The notes under the pieces are model-generated. The model was given only the letters and a program-made list of their open reading frames with translations, did not search any database and was not told the origin of the DNA. Below, one piece after another: positions 1 to 6,645 of a stretch of 15,763 nt of DNA. Within the stretch, counting starts at the first letter, position 1. The number at the start of each line of letters is the position of its first letter. Both the position numbers and the translations under genes were made by a program. The stretch covers positions 1 to 15,763 of the forward strand of contig JBGVTO010000050.1 of the NCBI GenBank assembly GCA_041862635.1, in the 5' to 3' direction. Source of the DNA: NIOZ-UU13 sp041862635. GTDB lineage: Bacteria > Planctomycetota > Phycisphaerae > Sedimentisphaerales > Anaerobacaceae.

Positions 1-2
1 AG

Positions 3-323
3 TACAACCAGCCTGGAGAGTACCATAATGGCGGGATTTGGCCTTTCATTTGCGGCTTCTATACAGCAGCTCTGGTGGCTGCTGAAAGATATGCCCTTGC
101 TGAGAAAAAGCTTCTTGCTCTAACCGAAATTGTCAGACCGGCCCGTAAAGCTGACGTTGAATTCGGCTTTAACGAATGGCTTCGGGCACAGGATGGAACG
201 CCTCAGGGGCAAGACTGGCAGAGCTGGTCGGCCGCAATGTATCTTTACGCCGCCGAATCTGTAGAACAAAAAAGAACCCCGTTTTTCGAAGAGATTAGAC
301 AAAACAGCCCGAAAGACGATTAA
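3..323 (+). CDS. C-terminal fragment of an (alpha/alpha)6-barrel glycoside hydrolase (GH100 invertase-like or amylo-alpha-1,6-glucosidase-like)
   Basis: The gene is truncated by the left edge of the window; its frame is open from base 3 and ends with TAA at 321-323. The visible 106 residues begin with a tyrosine- and glycine-rich stretch (YNQPGEYHNGGIWPF), followed by a helix, then FGFNEWLRAQDG and QDWQSWSAAMYLYAAE. This order of an HNGG-W-P motif, an FxFNEW motif and a Q-W-S-A-x-MYLYA helix is, from memory, typical of the last helices of the (alpha/alpha)6 toroid in GH100 alkaline/neutral invertases and in proteins annotated as amylo-alpha-1,6-glucosidases. The exact substrate cannot be read from the fragment. 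No signal peptide can be assessed because the N-terminus is missing. A GTG at 75 is the first possible internal start but is clearly not the true one, because conserved sequence lies upstream. The family call is an inference from recalled motifs. Confidence 0.7.
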   Translation, partial: YNQPGEYHNGGIWPFICGFYTAALVAAERYALAEKKLLALTEIVRPARKADVEFGFNEWLRAQDGTPQGQDWQSWSAAMYLYAAESVEQKRTPFFEEIRQNSPKDD

Positions 324-684
324 AAAAATTTTATGCTAATCAAAAAAACATATGCGCTCGGTAGAAAGCAGTTATCGCTCTCTTCCGATTACAGCTTTGT
401 TTTGAGCAAACGCATATATTGTATTATCCGTATCAGCCGACATTAGCTTAATCCACTTTATTGCAACCGGCGACTTGATACAAACATTCGTTATAAATAT
501 ACGTATGTATTTTAAGTACTTCTTCGTGTGTGGATTTTTGCTTACTGACCAAGATAAATTGTTATCCTGGGGATTCGTTTGCACACGTTTTTATAGGTAA
601 TTGGTTTTCTTGGTGGATTAAAAAAGGATTCTAAATGTGGTTTAATCATTTAACAACAACTGCATTTGAAGGGCTCGCATAAAA
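324..684. other. AT-rich intergenic region without a recognisable gene
   Basis: These 361 bases separate the hydrolase fragment from the next plus-strand gene. The first part is A/T rich (runs of A after the stop codon). I found no convincing hairpin with a T tract, no tRNA-like fold and no repeat shared with the rest of the window. The only open frame of note is on the minus strand (372-584); its product has no recognisable motif and lacks a ribosome binding site. Promoter-like A/T stretches lie around 600-650, but no good -35/-10 pair at normal spacing. Confidence 0.5.
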
Positions 685-1044
685 ATGTGCAGGGTGCAAT
701 TTTTTATAGTGATTATTATAGCGGTGCTTTTCTTTGTATTAGCTCTGGGGAATACTTACTATAGTGGCGCGTTCCTCAAAAAGGGTTCTGACTCAAAAGA
801 CATCTGGTGTATCATTTTTGGTTTTGAAAATGCGGCACCGGCAGTGATAGTTTCACGTAACGGTCAAACCAACGGAAAACTGACAGGTCCTACAGGTTTG
901 ACAAAACATGCCTTTACAACGTCGGATTGTTTATCGACCAAAAATTTATTTGTCTATATCGGTAATGTTGAATCATCCCATGTTGCCATTAACGGGGTAA
1001 ACGCGCACACTTTAGTTTCACTTCACTGTCTGCTGAAGGTTTAA
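685..1044 (+). CDS. Hypothetical protein with one N-terminal membrane segment
   Basis: This 119-residue product has a hydrophobic segment at roughly residues 5-22 (QFFIVIIIAVLFFVLALG), which would act as a membrane anchor or uncleaved signal. A polar C-terminal domain of about 95 residues follows. I see no lipobox, and the two cysteines after the anchor (about residues 42 and 82) are not in a recognisable motif. A modest GAAGGG ribosome binding site lies about 11 bases before the ATG. A 9-bp inverted repeat straddles the stop codon. I do not recognise the family. The TM segment and the RBS favour a real gene, but the codon pattern is not distinctive and it could be spurious or decayed. Confidence 0.45.
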   Translation: MCRVQFFIVIIIAVLFFVLALGNTYYSGAFLKKGSDSKDIWCIIFGFENAAPAVIVSRNGQTNGKLTGPTGLTKHAFTTSDCLSTKNLFVYIGNVESSHVAINGVNAHTLVSLHCLLKV

Positions 1045-1059
1045 TCCAAATTCAGCAGA
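1029..1059 (+). other. Hairpin spanning the stop codon of the orphan membrane protein
   Basis: TCTGCTGAA at 1029-1037 is perfectly complementary to TTCAGCAGA at 1051-1059, giving a 9-bp stem with a 13-base loop that contains the TAA stop (1042-1044). No T tract follows, so it is not a classical intrinsic terminator. It might slow 3' decay or act as a weak terminator. Confidence 0.35.
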
Positions 1060-1187
1060 GCACAAATCCATTATAAACTTGTCTTAGTAGTAAGTGTTTT
1101 TACGGGTGTTTCGGGCTACGAATAATGTGCCCGGACCGCGTAGAAATTACACAATACATCTACCTTTTAAAAAACGAAGAGATAAAG

Positions 1188-1670
1188 ATGTCTGGAGTGA
1201 CAAACATGCTCAATGCTAAAATAAAATCACCTGCGTCTATCGATTATGTCCGTGAATTATTAAATCAAGGCCGTCCCCAGGATGCTCTGAAATTCATTGA
1301 GCATCTGGGCCAAAAAACTCCGATAATGGAAAACGCACGGGGTGTTTGCCTGTTACGGCTGGGAAAAATCGAACAAGCTATATCAGTGCTTCGGGAAGTT
1401 GTCTTTCAGGGGTATATTTGTATTCCCTCTGATACACCTGTGCTTTATCAGATAAACTTTGCCACAGCAATGTTGATTGCCAATCTCAAGGATGCTGCAA
1501 TTCCTATTTTAGACAGACTGGATGTTACGGAGTATCCCCAGGCCGCTAAGCTCAAAGATGCGATTAGTCGGTGGGCGAAAAGTTTAAATCTTATCGAAAG
1601 ATTTTCTTACCATCTCGGACTGTATCCCAGCAAGCCGGTAAAGATAGATTTTCCACCGGGTGAAGTTTAA
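1188..1670 (+). CDS. Tetratricopeptide-repeat-like protein
   Basis: The predicted 160-residue protein is nearly all helical. Residues about 17-75 form helix pairs of TPR type: YVRELLNQGRPQDALKFIEH, then ENARGVCLLRLGKIEQAISV with the usual small/large residue spacing (G, A, L, A positions). A further pair follows around LYQINFATAMLIANLKDAAI. Such repeats are scaffolds for protein-protein contacts; no catalytic residues are visible and there is no signal peptide, so it is probably cytoplasmic. I chose the ATG at 1188 because GAAGAGA lies 5-6 bases upstream. The longer frame from ATG 1125 adds 21 residues without domain character and has no good RBS. The gene converges on the FlgT-like gene at 1794. 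A specific partner or pathway cannot be inferred. Confidence 0.7.
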   Translation: MSGVTNMLNAKIKSPASIDYVRELLNQGRPQDALKFIEHLGQKTPIMENARGVCLLRLGKIEQAISVLREVVFQGYICIPSDTPVLYQINFATAMLIANLKDAAIPILDRLDVTEYPQAAKLKDAISRWAKSLNLIERFSYHLGLYPSKPVKIDFPPGEV

Positions 1671-1680
1671 TTGGCCGAAT

Positions 1681-1712
1681 ATTGCAAGTTGCAATAGCCT
1701 TTTGGAAAGGCT
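1681..1712. other. Two adjacent perfect palindromes between convergent genes
   Basis: ATTGCAAGTTGCAAT (1681-1695) is a perfect 15-base palindrome with 7-bp arms. It is followed immediately by AGCCTTTTGGAAAGGCT (1696-1712), with 7-bp arms and a 3-base loop. They lie 11 bases after the TPR gene stop, in the space between two convergent genes. Neither is followed by a T tract on either strand. They may limit read-through or RNA decay; the first could also be a dimeric protein binding site. Confidence 0.4.
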
Positions 1713-1793
1713 GATATGGAGTATTTATTATCGGCAACCTTGGCTGCGCGACCGGCATATTCAAGCTCGACAAACTGCTAATCCCAGAAAAGA

Positions 1794-3101
1794 TTAGTCA
1801 AAGGGCAGCTTTATCCCTCCCTGTGGCGTTCTCTCAATACTGCTCTTAGCACCTTCGGGCTCTTTAAATTCAACCTTTTTAAGTCGGCATGTCAAGCGTT
1901 CGGTAATTTTATCGAAGTCGCCCTTTATAAGCCTGGCGTATGATATCGTCGGCGTTACTTTTTCAATCTCGATTGTCGCGATAAGGTTTTCCGTTCGGCC
2001 CAATGATTCTTGAGTGTCGGTGTCGAAGATTTCTTTGCCCTGAACGAAGACTTCCAGGACAGAGCCTTTCGAGATTCTTTTGCCGCCCTGGTTGATAATA
2101 ATCTGCCCTTCTACATTTTTGCTGGCGATGCGTATCGGGTAGAGTCTGTCGATAATATTCTCAACCACCTGATTGGCGACTTTGATTGTAAGGTTGTCAA
2201 CCATTTCCCTGTAATCCAGGTCATCCGGCTCCCATTCTTTAACGAGCTCTCTGACCTGGTCTTCTTCAAGGGCAATGTTAACAGTGTCGGCCAATTTGAC
2301 CTGTCTTGTAGGGGCAGCTATCAGGCGATAGTCAAAAACATAATCAACCTCGTACTCTCTGATTGGACGGCCGATAGCTCTGGATGCTTTCTCTTTTATC
2401 TGGAGTCCTGCGTTGGATATGGTTCCTACAATCATATAATCGGCACCAAGGACCTGGCCCAGTCTGGCTTTTTCCTCAATGGGTGAATCGTCAGAGAGAA
2501 GAATATTTCTGTTTTGGGCAAATTCAGCAATATACTCCCTGTCTAAAACAGCAAATTTATTTGTCCCTGAAAGGCCTACGCTTAGTTGCTGGGAGAGCTT
2601 AAGAGACATTTCAACCGCCGAAGGAACAAAGCTGCCGAATTGATAGGAGTCATAGAGTGTTTGGATCGGCATTATCGCCAGCTTGAGCCTGTTGGTTTGT
2701 TCGGGGTCTTCGTAGTCGTAAACCCAGGCTTTAATTGTAACCTCGTAGGTTCTATCATCGATTTTTTGTTCATCGATAATTTCGTAAGATTTGACCCAGC
2801 CTGCAATATCAGTCAACCGGGTGGAACCGCCCGCCTGGACAGATACGGAGTCAAACTCGATAGTTCTGCCCGTATCTTGTGTGTCAATGCCCACCCCGGC
2901 GGACTCAAAGCCGAATTCGTATCTTCCCGAACTGACTGCAATACCTTTGGCCTGAGCGACGGCCTGATACAACGCTTTCTGTATTGCCTGTTCTCTGGTT
3001 ATACCCTGCCCTTTGGTTTGGCGAACTATAGTTTTAGGTGCGGAAAACGCCTTCGGGCAGACCAGCACCACTACAAGCAGGAGAACATATATCTTTTTCA
3101 T
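1794..3101 (-). CDS. FlgT/CsgG-like exported periplasmic protein
   Basis: The 435-residue protein starts with a Sec signal peptide (MKKIYVLLLVVVLVCPKAFSA, likely cut near AFS-A). The N-terminal module carries GITREQAIQKALYQAVAQA and ends around WVKSYEIIDEQ, with a beta pair RTYEVTIKAWV; this resembles the FlgT N-terminal domain. The middle module (about 140-300: LAIMPI, then KFAVLDREYI, LGADYMIVGTI) is the CsgG/LpoB-like fold. The C-terminal module (GQIIINQGGKRISKGSVLEV followed by SLGRTENLIATIEI) resembles the FlgT C-terminal domain. FlgT-type proteins sit at the outer membrane, classically in the flagellar H-ring, but no flagellar gene is present here and the neighbours are LpoB and YcfL types. 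I chose ATG 3101 over 3128 because AGTGGGA lies upstream and the signal peptide begins there. It is the last gene of the cluster, 45 bases after lpoB. The domain calls are from recalled sequence patterns. Confidence 0.72.
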   Translation of the reverse strand: MKKIYVLLLVVVLVCPKAFSAPKTIVRQTKGQGITREQAIQKALYQAVAQAKGIAVSSGRYEFGFESAGVGIDTQDTGRTIEFDSVSVQAGGSTRLTDIAGWVKSYEIIDEQKIDDRTYEVTIKAWVYDYEDPEQTNRLKLAIMPIQTLYDSYQFGSFVPSAVEMSLKLSQQLSVGLSGTNKFAVLDREYIAEFAQNRNILLSDDSPIEEKARLGQVLGADYMIVGTISNAGLQIKEKASRAIGRPIREYEVDYVFDYRLIAAPTRQVKLADTVNIALEEDQVRELVKEWEPDDLDYREMVDNLTIKVANQVVENIIDRLYPIRIASKNVEGQIIINQGGKRISKGSVLEVFVQGKEIFDTDTQESLGRTENLIATIEIEKVTPTISYARLIKGDFDKITERLTCRLKKVEFKEPEGAKSSIERTPQGGIKLPFD

Positions 3102-3146
3102 TTTTAATCCCACTTTAATATTTGACAAAACAATAAAATTTTGATG

Positions 3147-3758
3147 TTACCACGCTACGGACCGGTTACTACCTCGTTTGCCGATAATAGACTCTTTCTG
3201 CCAGAATCTCAGGCCTGTCGTTAAGTCTGTTATCATAAGCTGGAAATAATATTCGACCTGCTGGCGGTTCCTGTCGTAACGAATATTCCTCTGGAAAATT
3301 TTGCCGGCGATGCTCAGCTCAGGTGCAATTAATGTTTTTTTACCTGCAAGGGTTTCCTGTTTGAATTCGTCTCCCGTTGCTGAGTCTCTGATATCTCTCA
3401 TCTCGTAAATCATTTCGTCCGGAGCGCCCCGGCCTCCTACTGCTGAGGTCATTACAACCTGTCCACTGTTCAAAAGCTCTTCTTCAATCTTTGCCATCAG
3501 CTGGTCGGTGTCAATTCGCTGCATGGTATCGTTTGTAACTCTGGCTGTTGTCATGACATATCTTCCACCGCCCGGCTTTTTAAGAGCGCCTGAACTAATC
3601 ATCGATTGAATCATTTCGCTGGCGGCCTGGGCAAAATCCCGATAGTCCAGCTCCATAACCGCTTTACCTTCATCGTTTACAACATCAATGTTGACAGTTT
3701 CCGCGGCACAGCCTGCAAGGAAAAGGCCGACTAATGTGATAATTATTTTTGTTCTCAT
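3147..3758 (-). CDS. lpoB: LpoB-like outer-membrane lipoprotein (penicillin-binding-protein activator family)
   Basis: The 203-residue protein has a lipoprotein signal peptide with lipobox LAGC and Cys17. Residues 38-110 carry the family signature: LDYRDFAQAASEMIQSMI, SGALKKPGGGRYV, the NDTMQRIDTDQL motif and LLNSGQVVMTSAVGG. The C-terminal part (APELSIAGKI, then YYFQLMITDLTTG and FWQKESIIGKRG) completes the LpoB/CsgG-like fold. In Escherichia coli, LpoB reaches through peptidoglycan to activate PBP1b. Whether this organism has a matching PBP is not visible here. The gene starts 3 bases after the YcfL-like stop, with its Shine-Dalgarno sequence GGGAG inside the end of that gene, so the two are probably translationally coupled. 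The same ycfL-lpoB order exists in E. coli. The long flexible linker of enterobacterial LpoB is shorter here. Confidence 0.85.
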   Translation of the reverse strand: MRTKIIITLVGLFLAGCAAETVNIDVVNDEGKAVMELDYRDFAQAASEMIQSMISSGALKKPGGGRYVMTTARVTNDTMQRIDTDQLMAKIEEELLNSGQVVMTSAVGGRGAPDEMIYEMRDIRDSATGDEFKQETLAGKKTLIAPELSIAGKIFQRNIRYDRNRQQVEYYFQLMITDLTTGLRFWQKESIIGKRGSNRSVAW

Positions 3759-3761
3759 AAT

Positions 3762-4193
3762 TTACTCCCACTTTTTAGTATCCATTCTGAAATCTACAGC
3801 TTCTACTCTCGGCGCGACAGCCTTAAGGCTAAATGAGGATTTACCCATCGCCGAGGCCGGCAGCCACGTGCTTGTTTTCGTTTGAATCATTAAACCATTC
3901 GCGTCGAGCCATTCAATTTTATACCTGAAACGTTTGGTATTGTATGAGCGGTTGTGTCCGTTGATATTAAGCTCAAGGAATCCGGAATCATTGTTCATAA
4001 GAATCGCCTCATCGATTTCTATACCTTCGCCTATCAGTGCGCTAAAAGCATGAGCTACCGGACGGGTCACGATATTACTGGCAAGGTCATCGCTTCTTAT
4101 TCCTTCCCTTATATGAATTTTCTCAGCCGGCTGATCACATGCTGTGAATGTGAACGCAAGAGCTACAAGCAGTATATTTGTGATTGTTTTCAT
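3762..4193 (-). CDS. ycfL: YcfL-like lipoprotein (DUF1425 family)
   Basis: The 143-residue protein has a signal peptide ending in FTAC with lipid-anchor Cys19. The mature domain contains two beta-rich blocks typical of the family: LELNINGHNRSYNTKRFRYK, then IEWLDANGLMI followed by W and KSSFSLKAVAP. The family resembles the small beta-sandwich proteins encoded beside lpoB in enterobacteria; no enzymatic activity is known or visible. The residue after the anchor cysteine is Asp, which in E. coli would retain a lipoprotein at the inner membrane; whether that rule holds here is unknown. A GGGAG ribosome binding site lies 8 bases before the ATG. The gene sits 25 bases downstream of the COG3014-like gene and 3 bases upstream of lpoB. 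Confidence 0.8.
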   Translation of the reverse strand: MKTITNILLVALAFTFTACDQPAEKIHIREGIRSDDLASNIVTRPVAHAFSALIGEGIEIDEAILMNNDSGFLELNINGHNRSYNTKRFRYKIEWLDANGLMIQTKTSTWLPASAMGKSSFSLKAVAPRVEAVDFRMDTKKWE

Positions 4194-4218
4194 TTTCTAA
4201 TCTCCCAAAAAACATTAA

Positions 4219-5619
4219 TTAAAATGTTATAACCTCAAATATCGGCTCAGCCTGATTGGCTGTTATTCTAACATATACTATCGCATTATTACAACCAGGA
4301 ATATTAATTTCAAAGGGATTCGAACCAGGTGGTGTAACTTTTAATTTGCCGTTTTTCGGCTTTGGAAACCTGGCAACCTGAAAATCTTTTGGCAAAGTCG
4401 TCCATATCCTGACATCCGCTGCGGTTGTCGCATAACTGTATGCTGCCACAAACAGAGAGGCAAGCGAAGAAGAAGAGGAAGAGTCCTGTTTCTCAACAGC
4501 ATACTGCGCAATGGCTTTTGCCGTTGTTGATACAATAGCTCTTGTTAAAATACCCTTAAAATCTTTACTGAACTCTGTCTGGACAACCCTGTCTATGTCT
4601 GAGACCAAACAAGTCTTATAATCTTCACCATCAACTTCTGCAACCAGATACGGATATGCTCTGTCTCTAAATTCCAATTCCGGCAGAGCAATTCCAATAT
4701 ATTTAACTTTATCTGTCGCAACGTATAATGGAATATCCAGCCTGAATTCTTTCTTTATAGGACCCAGGCCGTTCTCAAATATCAACCATATTGTATCGTC
4801 CAATTTACCCTTCCCATCAAGTACATTCTCAGTAATGCTGAAGTCCTCAGCTATATAGGCATTATCTCCAACCATACCATAGGATTCTTTGAGCAAATCC
4901 ACCGCCTTAGAGTGGTCGGAAACGAGGTTAAAGAATACGCCGGCAAGGTAGGTCGCAAAAGGATTAACGAAATCGGGATAAGCTTCGAAGTTATATAGAT
5001 TGGGATATTTTTGAGCCAATAGTTCCTGTGTTTCGGGATTTTCAACGTTGGATTTCGAAAAACTGTTCTTTTGCTGGTCTTTTTCCAATTCGGCCTGAAG
5101 TTTGCGTATTTCTTCATTGAATTTTTCTTTCGCACGTCTTTGCCTGTCAAGAGCACGATTAAATTCCACTCTGGCCAGGTCAAACTTCTTTTCTGCCATA
5201 AAGTTCAGGGCCTTGTAAACGTTGACCATTATGCCATCATACTCTTCGCCCCTGTAAGGAATGATGTTCTCATTTACGATTGTACTGCCGATGCCGTCCG
5301 CAAGCCTGGACTGTTCATCATAATACTTAAGCATCTCCTCTGCCTTGTCGAAGGTCTCGGTGCTTTTAGTATATTCTTGTTGAATTCTTTCAACTGTTCC
5401 AAGTTGTAAGGCCCAGAGTAAGTCTTCTCCTTTGGGATTTTTACTTTTACTTATTTTTTTCTGGGCAAAAAGAGCCGATTCCTCATAGTCTGAGCCTAAA
5501 AAATGTCTGTTAAAAGTAGCTAATTGGCCCTGTGGAGCGTTACAACCTGTAAAAAAAAGCAGACCTAAAAGGGCTAAAATTGCAAATATGATTGGTTTCT
5601 TAAATCTATCTCCACTCAT
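4219..5619 (-). CDS. Large COG3014-like lipoprotein with TPR-like helices, first gene of the envelope cluster
   Basis: The 466-residue protein has a lipoprotein signal (hydrophobic core at about 10-23, lipobox FTGC, Cys26, followed by Asn). The next 250 residues are helical with TPR-like character, including a charged coiled-coil stretch (FNRALDRQRRAKEKFNEEIR) and PDFVNPFATYLAGVFFNLVS, then KAVDLLKESYGM. The C-terminal half is beta-rich, with EFRLDIPLYVATDKVKYIGI and ALPELEFRDRAYPY, a serine run near residue 384, and WTTLPKDFQVARF near the end. I recall this architecture as the uncharacterised COG3014 family, which occurs beside lpoB and ycfL homologues in some Gammaproteobacteria. The ATG at 5619 is preceded by GGAGAG at 5 bases; a TTG four codons upstream overlaps that site and is unlikely to be the start. 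The likely promoter is at 5870-5897. Confidence 0.75.
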   Translation of the reverse strand: MSGDRFKKPIIFAILALLGLLFFTGCNAPQGQLATFNRHFLGSDYEESALFAQKKISKSKNPKGEDLLWALQLGTVERIQQEYTKSTETFDKAEEMLKYYDEQSRLADGIGSTIVNENIIPYRGEEYDGIMVNVYKALNFMAEKKFDLARVEFNRALDRQRRAKEKFNEEIRKLQAELEKDQQKNSFSKSNVENPETQELLAQKYPNLYNFEAYPDFVNPFATYLAGVFFNLVSDHSKAVDLLKESYGMVGDNAYIAEDFSITENVLDGKGKLDDTIWLIFENGLGPIKKEFRLDIPLYVATDKVKYIGIALPELEFRDRAYPYLVAEVDGEDYKTCLVSDIDRVVQTEFSKDFKGILTRAIVSTTAKAIAQYAVEKQDSSSSSSLASLFVAAYSYATTAADVRIWTTLPKDFQVARFPKPKNGKLKVTPPGSNPFEINIPGCNNAIVYVRITANQAEPIFEVITF

Positions 5620-5653
5620 ATTACTCTCCAAATCACCCCTGCCATCTAATATA

Positions 5654-5829
5654 GTGCTCTGTCAAGGCCCAAATGATGGTTTGTCATTCCCGCGAAACCT
5701 GTCCTGAGCAGAGTCGAAGGAGCGGGAATCCAAACTTATTGTTGGTAATGGATTCCGCATTAAATCCTGCCCTGAGCAAAGCCGAATGGGTGCGGAATGA
5801 CTGCCCTCAAAGCACGCTTAACAAAGCAC
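5654..5829. mobile_element. MITE-like element, 176 bp, with 13-bp terminal inverted repeats and TA flanks
   Basis: The left end GTGCTCTGTCAAG (5654-5666) and the reverse complement of the right end (5817-5829, GTGCTTTGTTAAG) match at 11 of 13 positions. TA lies immediately outside both ends (5652-5653 and 5830-5831), as expected for a TA target duplication of the IS630/Tc1-mariner type. The similarity stops exactly at the TA. The interior contains two nested hairpins: ATTCCCGC 5686-5693 with GCGGGAAT 5722-5729, and ATTCCGCA 5752-5759 with TGCGGAAT 5791-5798. Each loop holds a copy of a CCTGAGC-type repeat. There is no coding capacity for a transposase. The element lies between the best promoter of the lipoprotein cluster and its first gene. 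Confidence 0.6.
5703..5789 (+). repeat. Two copies of the CCTGAGC-AAGTCGAAGG dispersed repeat
   Basis: CCTGAGCAGAGTCGAAGG (5703-5720) and CCTGAGCAAAGCCGAATGG (5771-5789) are related copies 68 bases apart, each in the loop of a hairpin inside the MITE-like element. Related reverse-oriented pieces (CCTTCGGCTGCGCTCAGGG and similar) occur near 9280-9340 and 12178-12190. This is a short non-coding repeat, not a gene. Confidence 0.6.
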
Positions 5830-5869
5830 TACCTCATTTAGTACAGCATATTTAAAACTGTTGACAGTC

Positions 5870-5897
5870 ATTGTACTCTCTTAAAGGTTATCGTCAA
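5870..5897 (-). promoter_or_regulatory. Predicted sigma70-type promoter for the envelope lipoprotein cluster
   Basis: On the minus strand, TTGACG (5892-5897) and TACAAT (5870-5875) are separated by 16 bases; each hexamer matches the consensus at 5 of 6 positions. Transcription would start near 5863 and cross the MITE-like element before reaching the first start codon at 5619, giving a leader of about 245 bases. Confidence 0.5.
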
Positions 5898-5924
5898 TAA
5901 ACTGAAAGGGGTTTTGAAGTTTTT

Positions 5925-6110
5925 TCCCCTCCTTTTTGCTGCTTTAGACCCCGCGAATGGCAAAAGCAACCTTGATACAATTTCAAAGGGACGGCAGGTC
6001 AAGTCGGTTCGAGCAAGTCAGGCAATCCGGCCCGGCTATCCAGCCGGCAACCACAGCAATCCGCCAGGTTATGTCTCAGTTTGGCTCCTTTAAAGTTAAA
6101 GTTATTACGC
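5925..6110. other. Unassigned intergenic stretch with a strong hairpin, possible structured RNA or repeat
   Basis: This part of the gap contains CCGGCT (6032-6037) and AGCCGG (6042-6047), a perfect 6-bp stem with an ATCC loop, followed by GGCAACC. Two related motifs flank it: GGCAATCCGG (6021-6030) and AGCAATCCGCC (6055-6065). Direct repeats of CAAGTC-x-GG also lie nearby (about 6000-6022). It is more GC-rich than the surrounding spacer. I considered a SAM-type riboswitch because of the GCCGGCAACC string, but could not complete the fold. It may instead be another dispersed repeat. Confidence 0.3.
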
Positions 6111-6186
6111 CCCAATAGCCGAACAAAAATAACACTTAATCGTATCATTTTAATCTTATCTTTACTAAAATCAAAAGGTCATTGGA

Positions 6187-6216
6187 TTGACTGTTTCGGT
6201 CGGCTTATTGTAGAAT
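6187..6216 (+). promoter_or_regulatory. Predicted sigma70-type promoter of the glycine-zipper lipoprotein gene
   Basis: TTGACT (6187-6192) and TAGAAT (6211-6216) are separated by 18 bases, each 5 of 6 to consensus. The expected start near 6223 leaves a leader of about 53 bases before the ATG at 6276. Confidence 0.6.
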
Positions 6217-6275
6217 GATGAAAGGCGTATATGGTTTTAATAACCTTATTTCCTTATATTGAAAAGGGGACATAA

Positions 6276-6503
6276 ATGGCTAAGAACCTGATAACAATTT
6301 TGATGGTGGTTGCTGTGAGCCTTGGTTTGGCATTTGTTGCCGGCTGTGAGAGCGACGCTCAAACCGGTGCTCTTATCGGTGCAGGGGTTGGCGCCATTGC
6401 CGGCCAGGCCATAGGCGGCGATACTGAATCAACCCTGATCGGAGCCGGAGTAGGCGCCGCCGGCGGATATATAATAGGCAACGAACAAGACAAGAAAAAA
6501 TAG
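6276..6503 (+). CDS. Small glycine-zipper lipoprotein
   Basis: The 75-residue protein has a lipoprotein signal peptide (hydrophobic core about 5-20) with lipobox VAGC and Cys24. Its mature part is essentially two glycine-zipper blocks: TGALIGAGVGAIAGQAIGG and STLIGAGVGAAGGYIIGN. GxxxG spacing of this kind lets helices pack in or on membranes, as in the SlyB/Pcp/YMGG-type outer-membrane lipoproteins, so a structural envelope role is likely. It ends with a lysine-rich tail. An AGGGGA ribosome binding site lies about 6 bases before the ATG. It has its own promoter and lies between two minus-strand envelope genes, suggesting a local grouping of cell-envelope functions, but no operon link is visible. 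Confidence 0.85.
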   Translation: MAKNLITILMVVAVSLGLAFVAGCESDAQTGALIGAGVGAIAGQAIGGDTESTLIGAGVGAAGGYIIGNEQDKKK

Positions 6504-6586
6504 GCTTCCGACGAACTCTCGTCTCGACGGAGCCCGGAGCCGGAGCCAGGCGGTCGAGCCGCGAGCTTCCGGCCTTCGCTGCCGAC

Positions 6587-6627
6587 CTCCCTTCGCCCGC
6601 CGAAGCGGGCTGCACGAAGGCGGGAGT
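6587..6627. terminator. Hairpin between convergent genes, probable terminator
   Basis: GCCCGC (6595-6600), loop CGAA, GCGGGC (6605-6610) form a perfect stem. Outer sequence can extend it: CTCCC-TTCG before and CGAAGG-CGGGAG after. The plus strand continues with TCTTTTC. It sits after the glycine-zipper gene and before the end of the convergent CsgG-like gene. GC-rich repeat character makes the terminator role less certain. Confidence 0.4.
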
Positions 6628-6645
6628 CTTTTCAGCAAAGCAGGC

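Noticed and set aside
372..584. 70-residue minus-strand frame in the first intergenic region
   Set aside because: No recognisable motif, no ribosome binding site and no neighbour on that strand to support it.
2010..3107. Plus-strand frames of 158 and 173 residues opposite the FlgT-like gene
   Set aside because: They are antisense to a gene with a clear signal peptide, domain pattern and RBS.
4851..5409. Frames of about 110 residues on both strands within the COG3014-like gene
   Set aside because: Out-of-frame or antisense shadows of a well-supported lipoprotein gene.
5673..5855. 60-residue plus-strand frame
   Set aside because: Lies inside the MITE-like element and reads the CCTGAGC repeats; the peptide (PEQSRRSGN) is a typical repeat translation.
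5990..6085. SAM riboswitch
   Set aside because: Only the GCCGGCAACC-like string matched; the other conserved helices and the expected methionine-gene context were not found.
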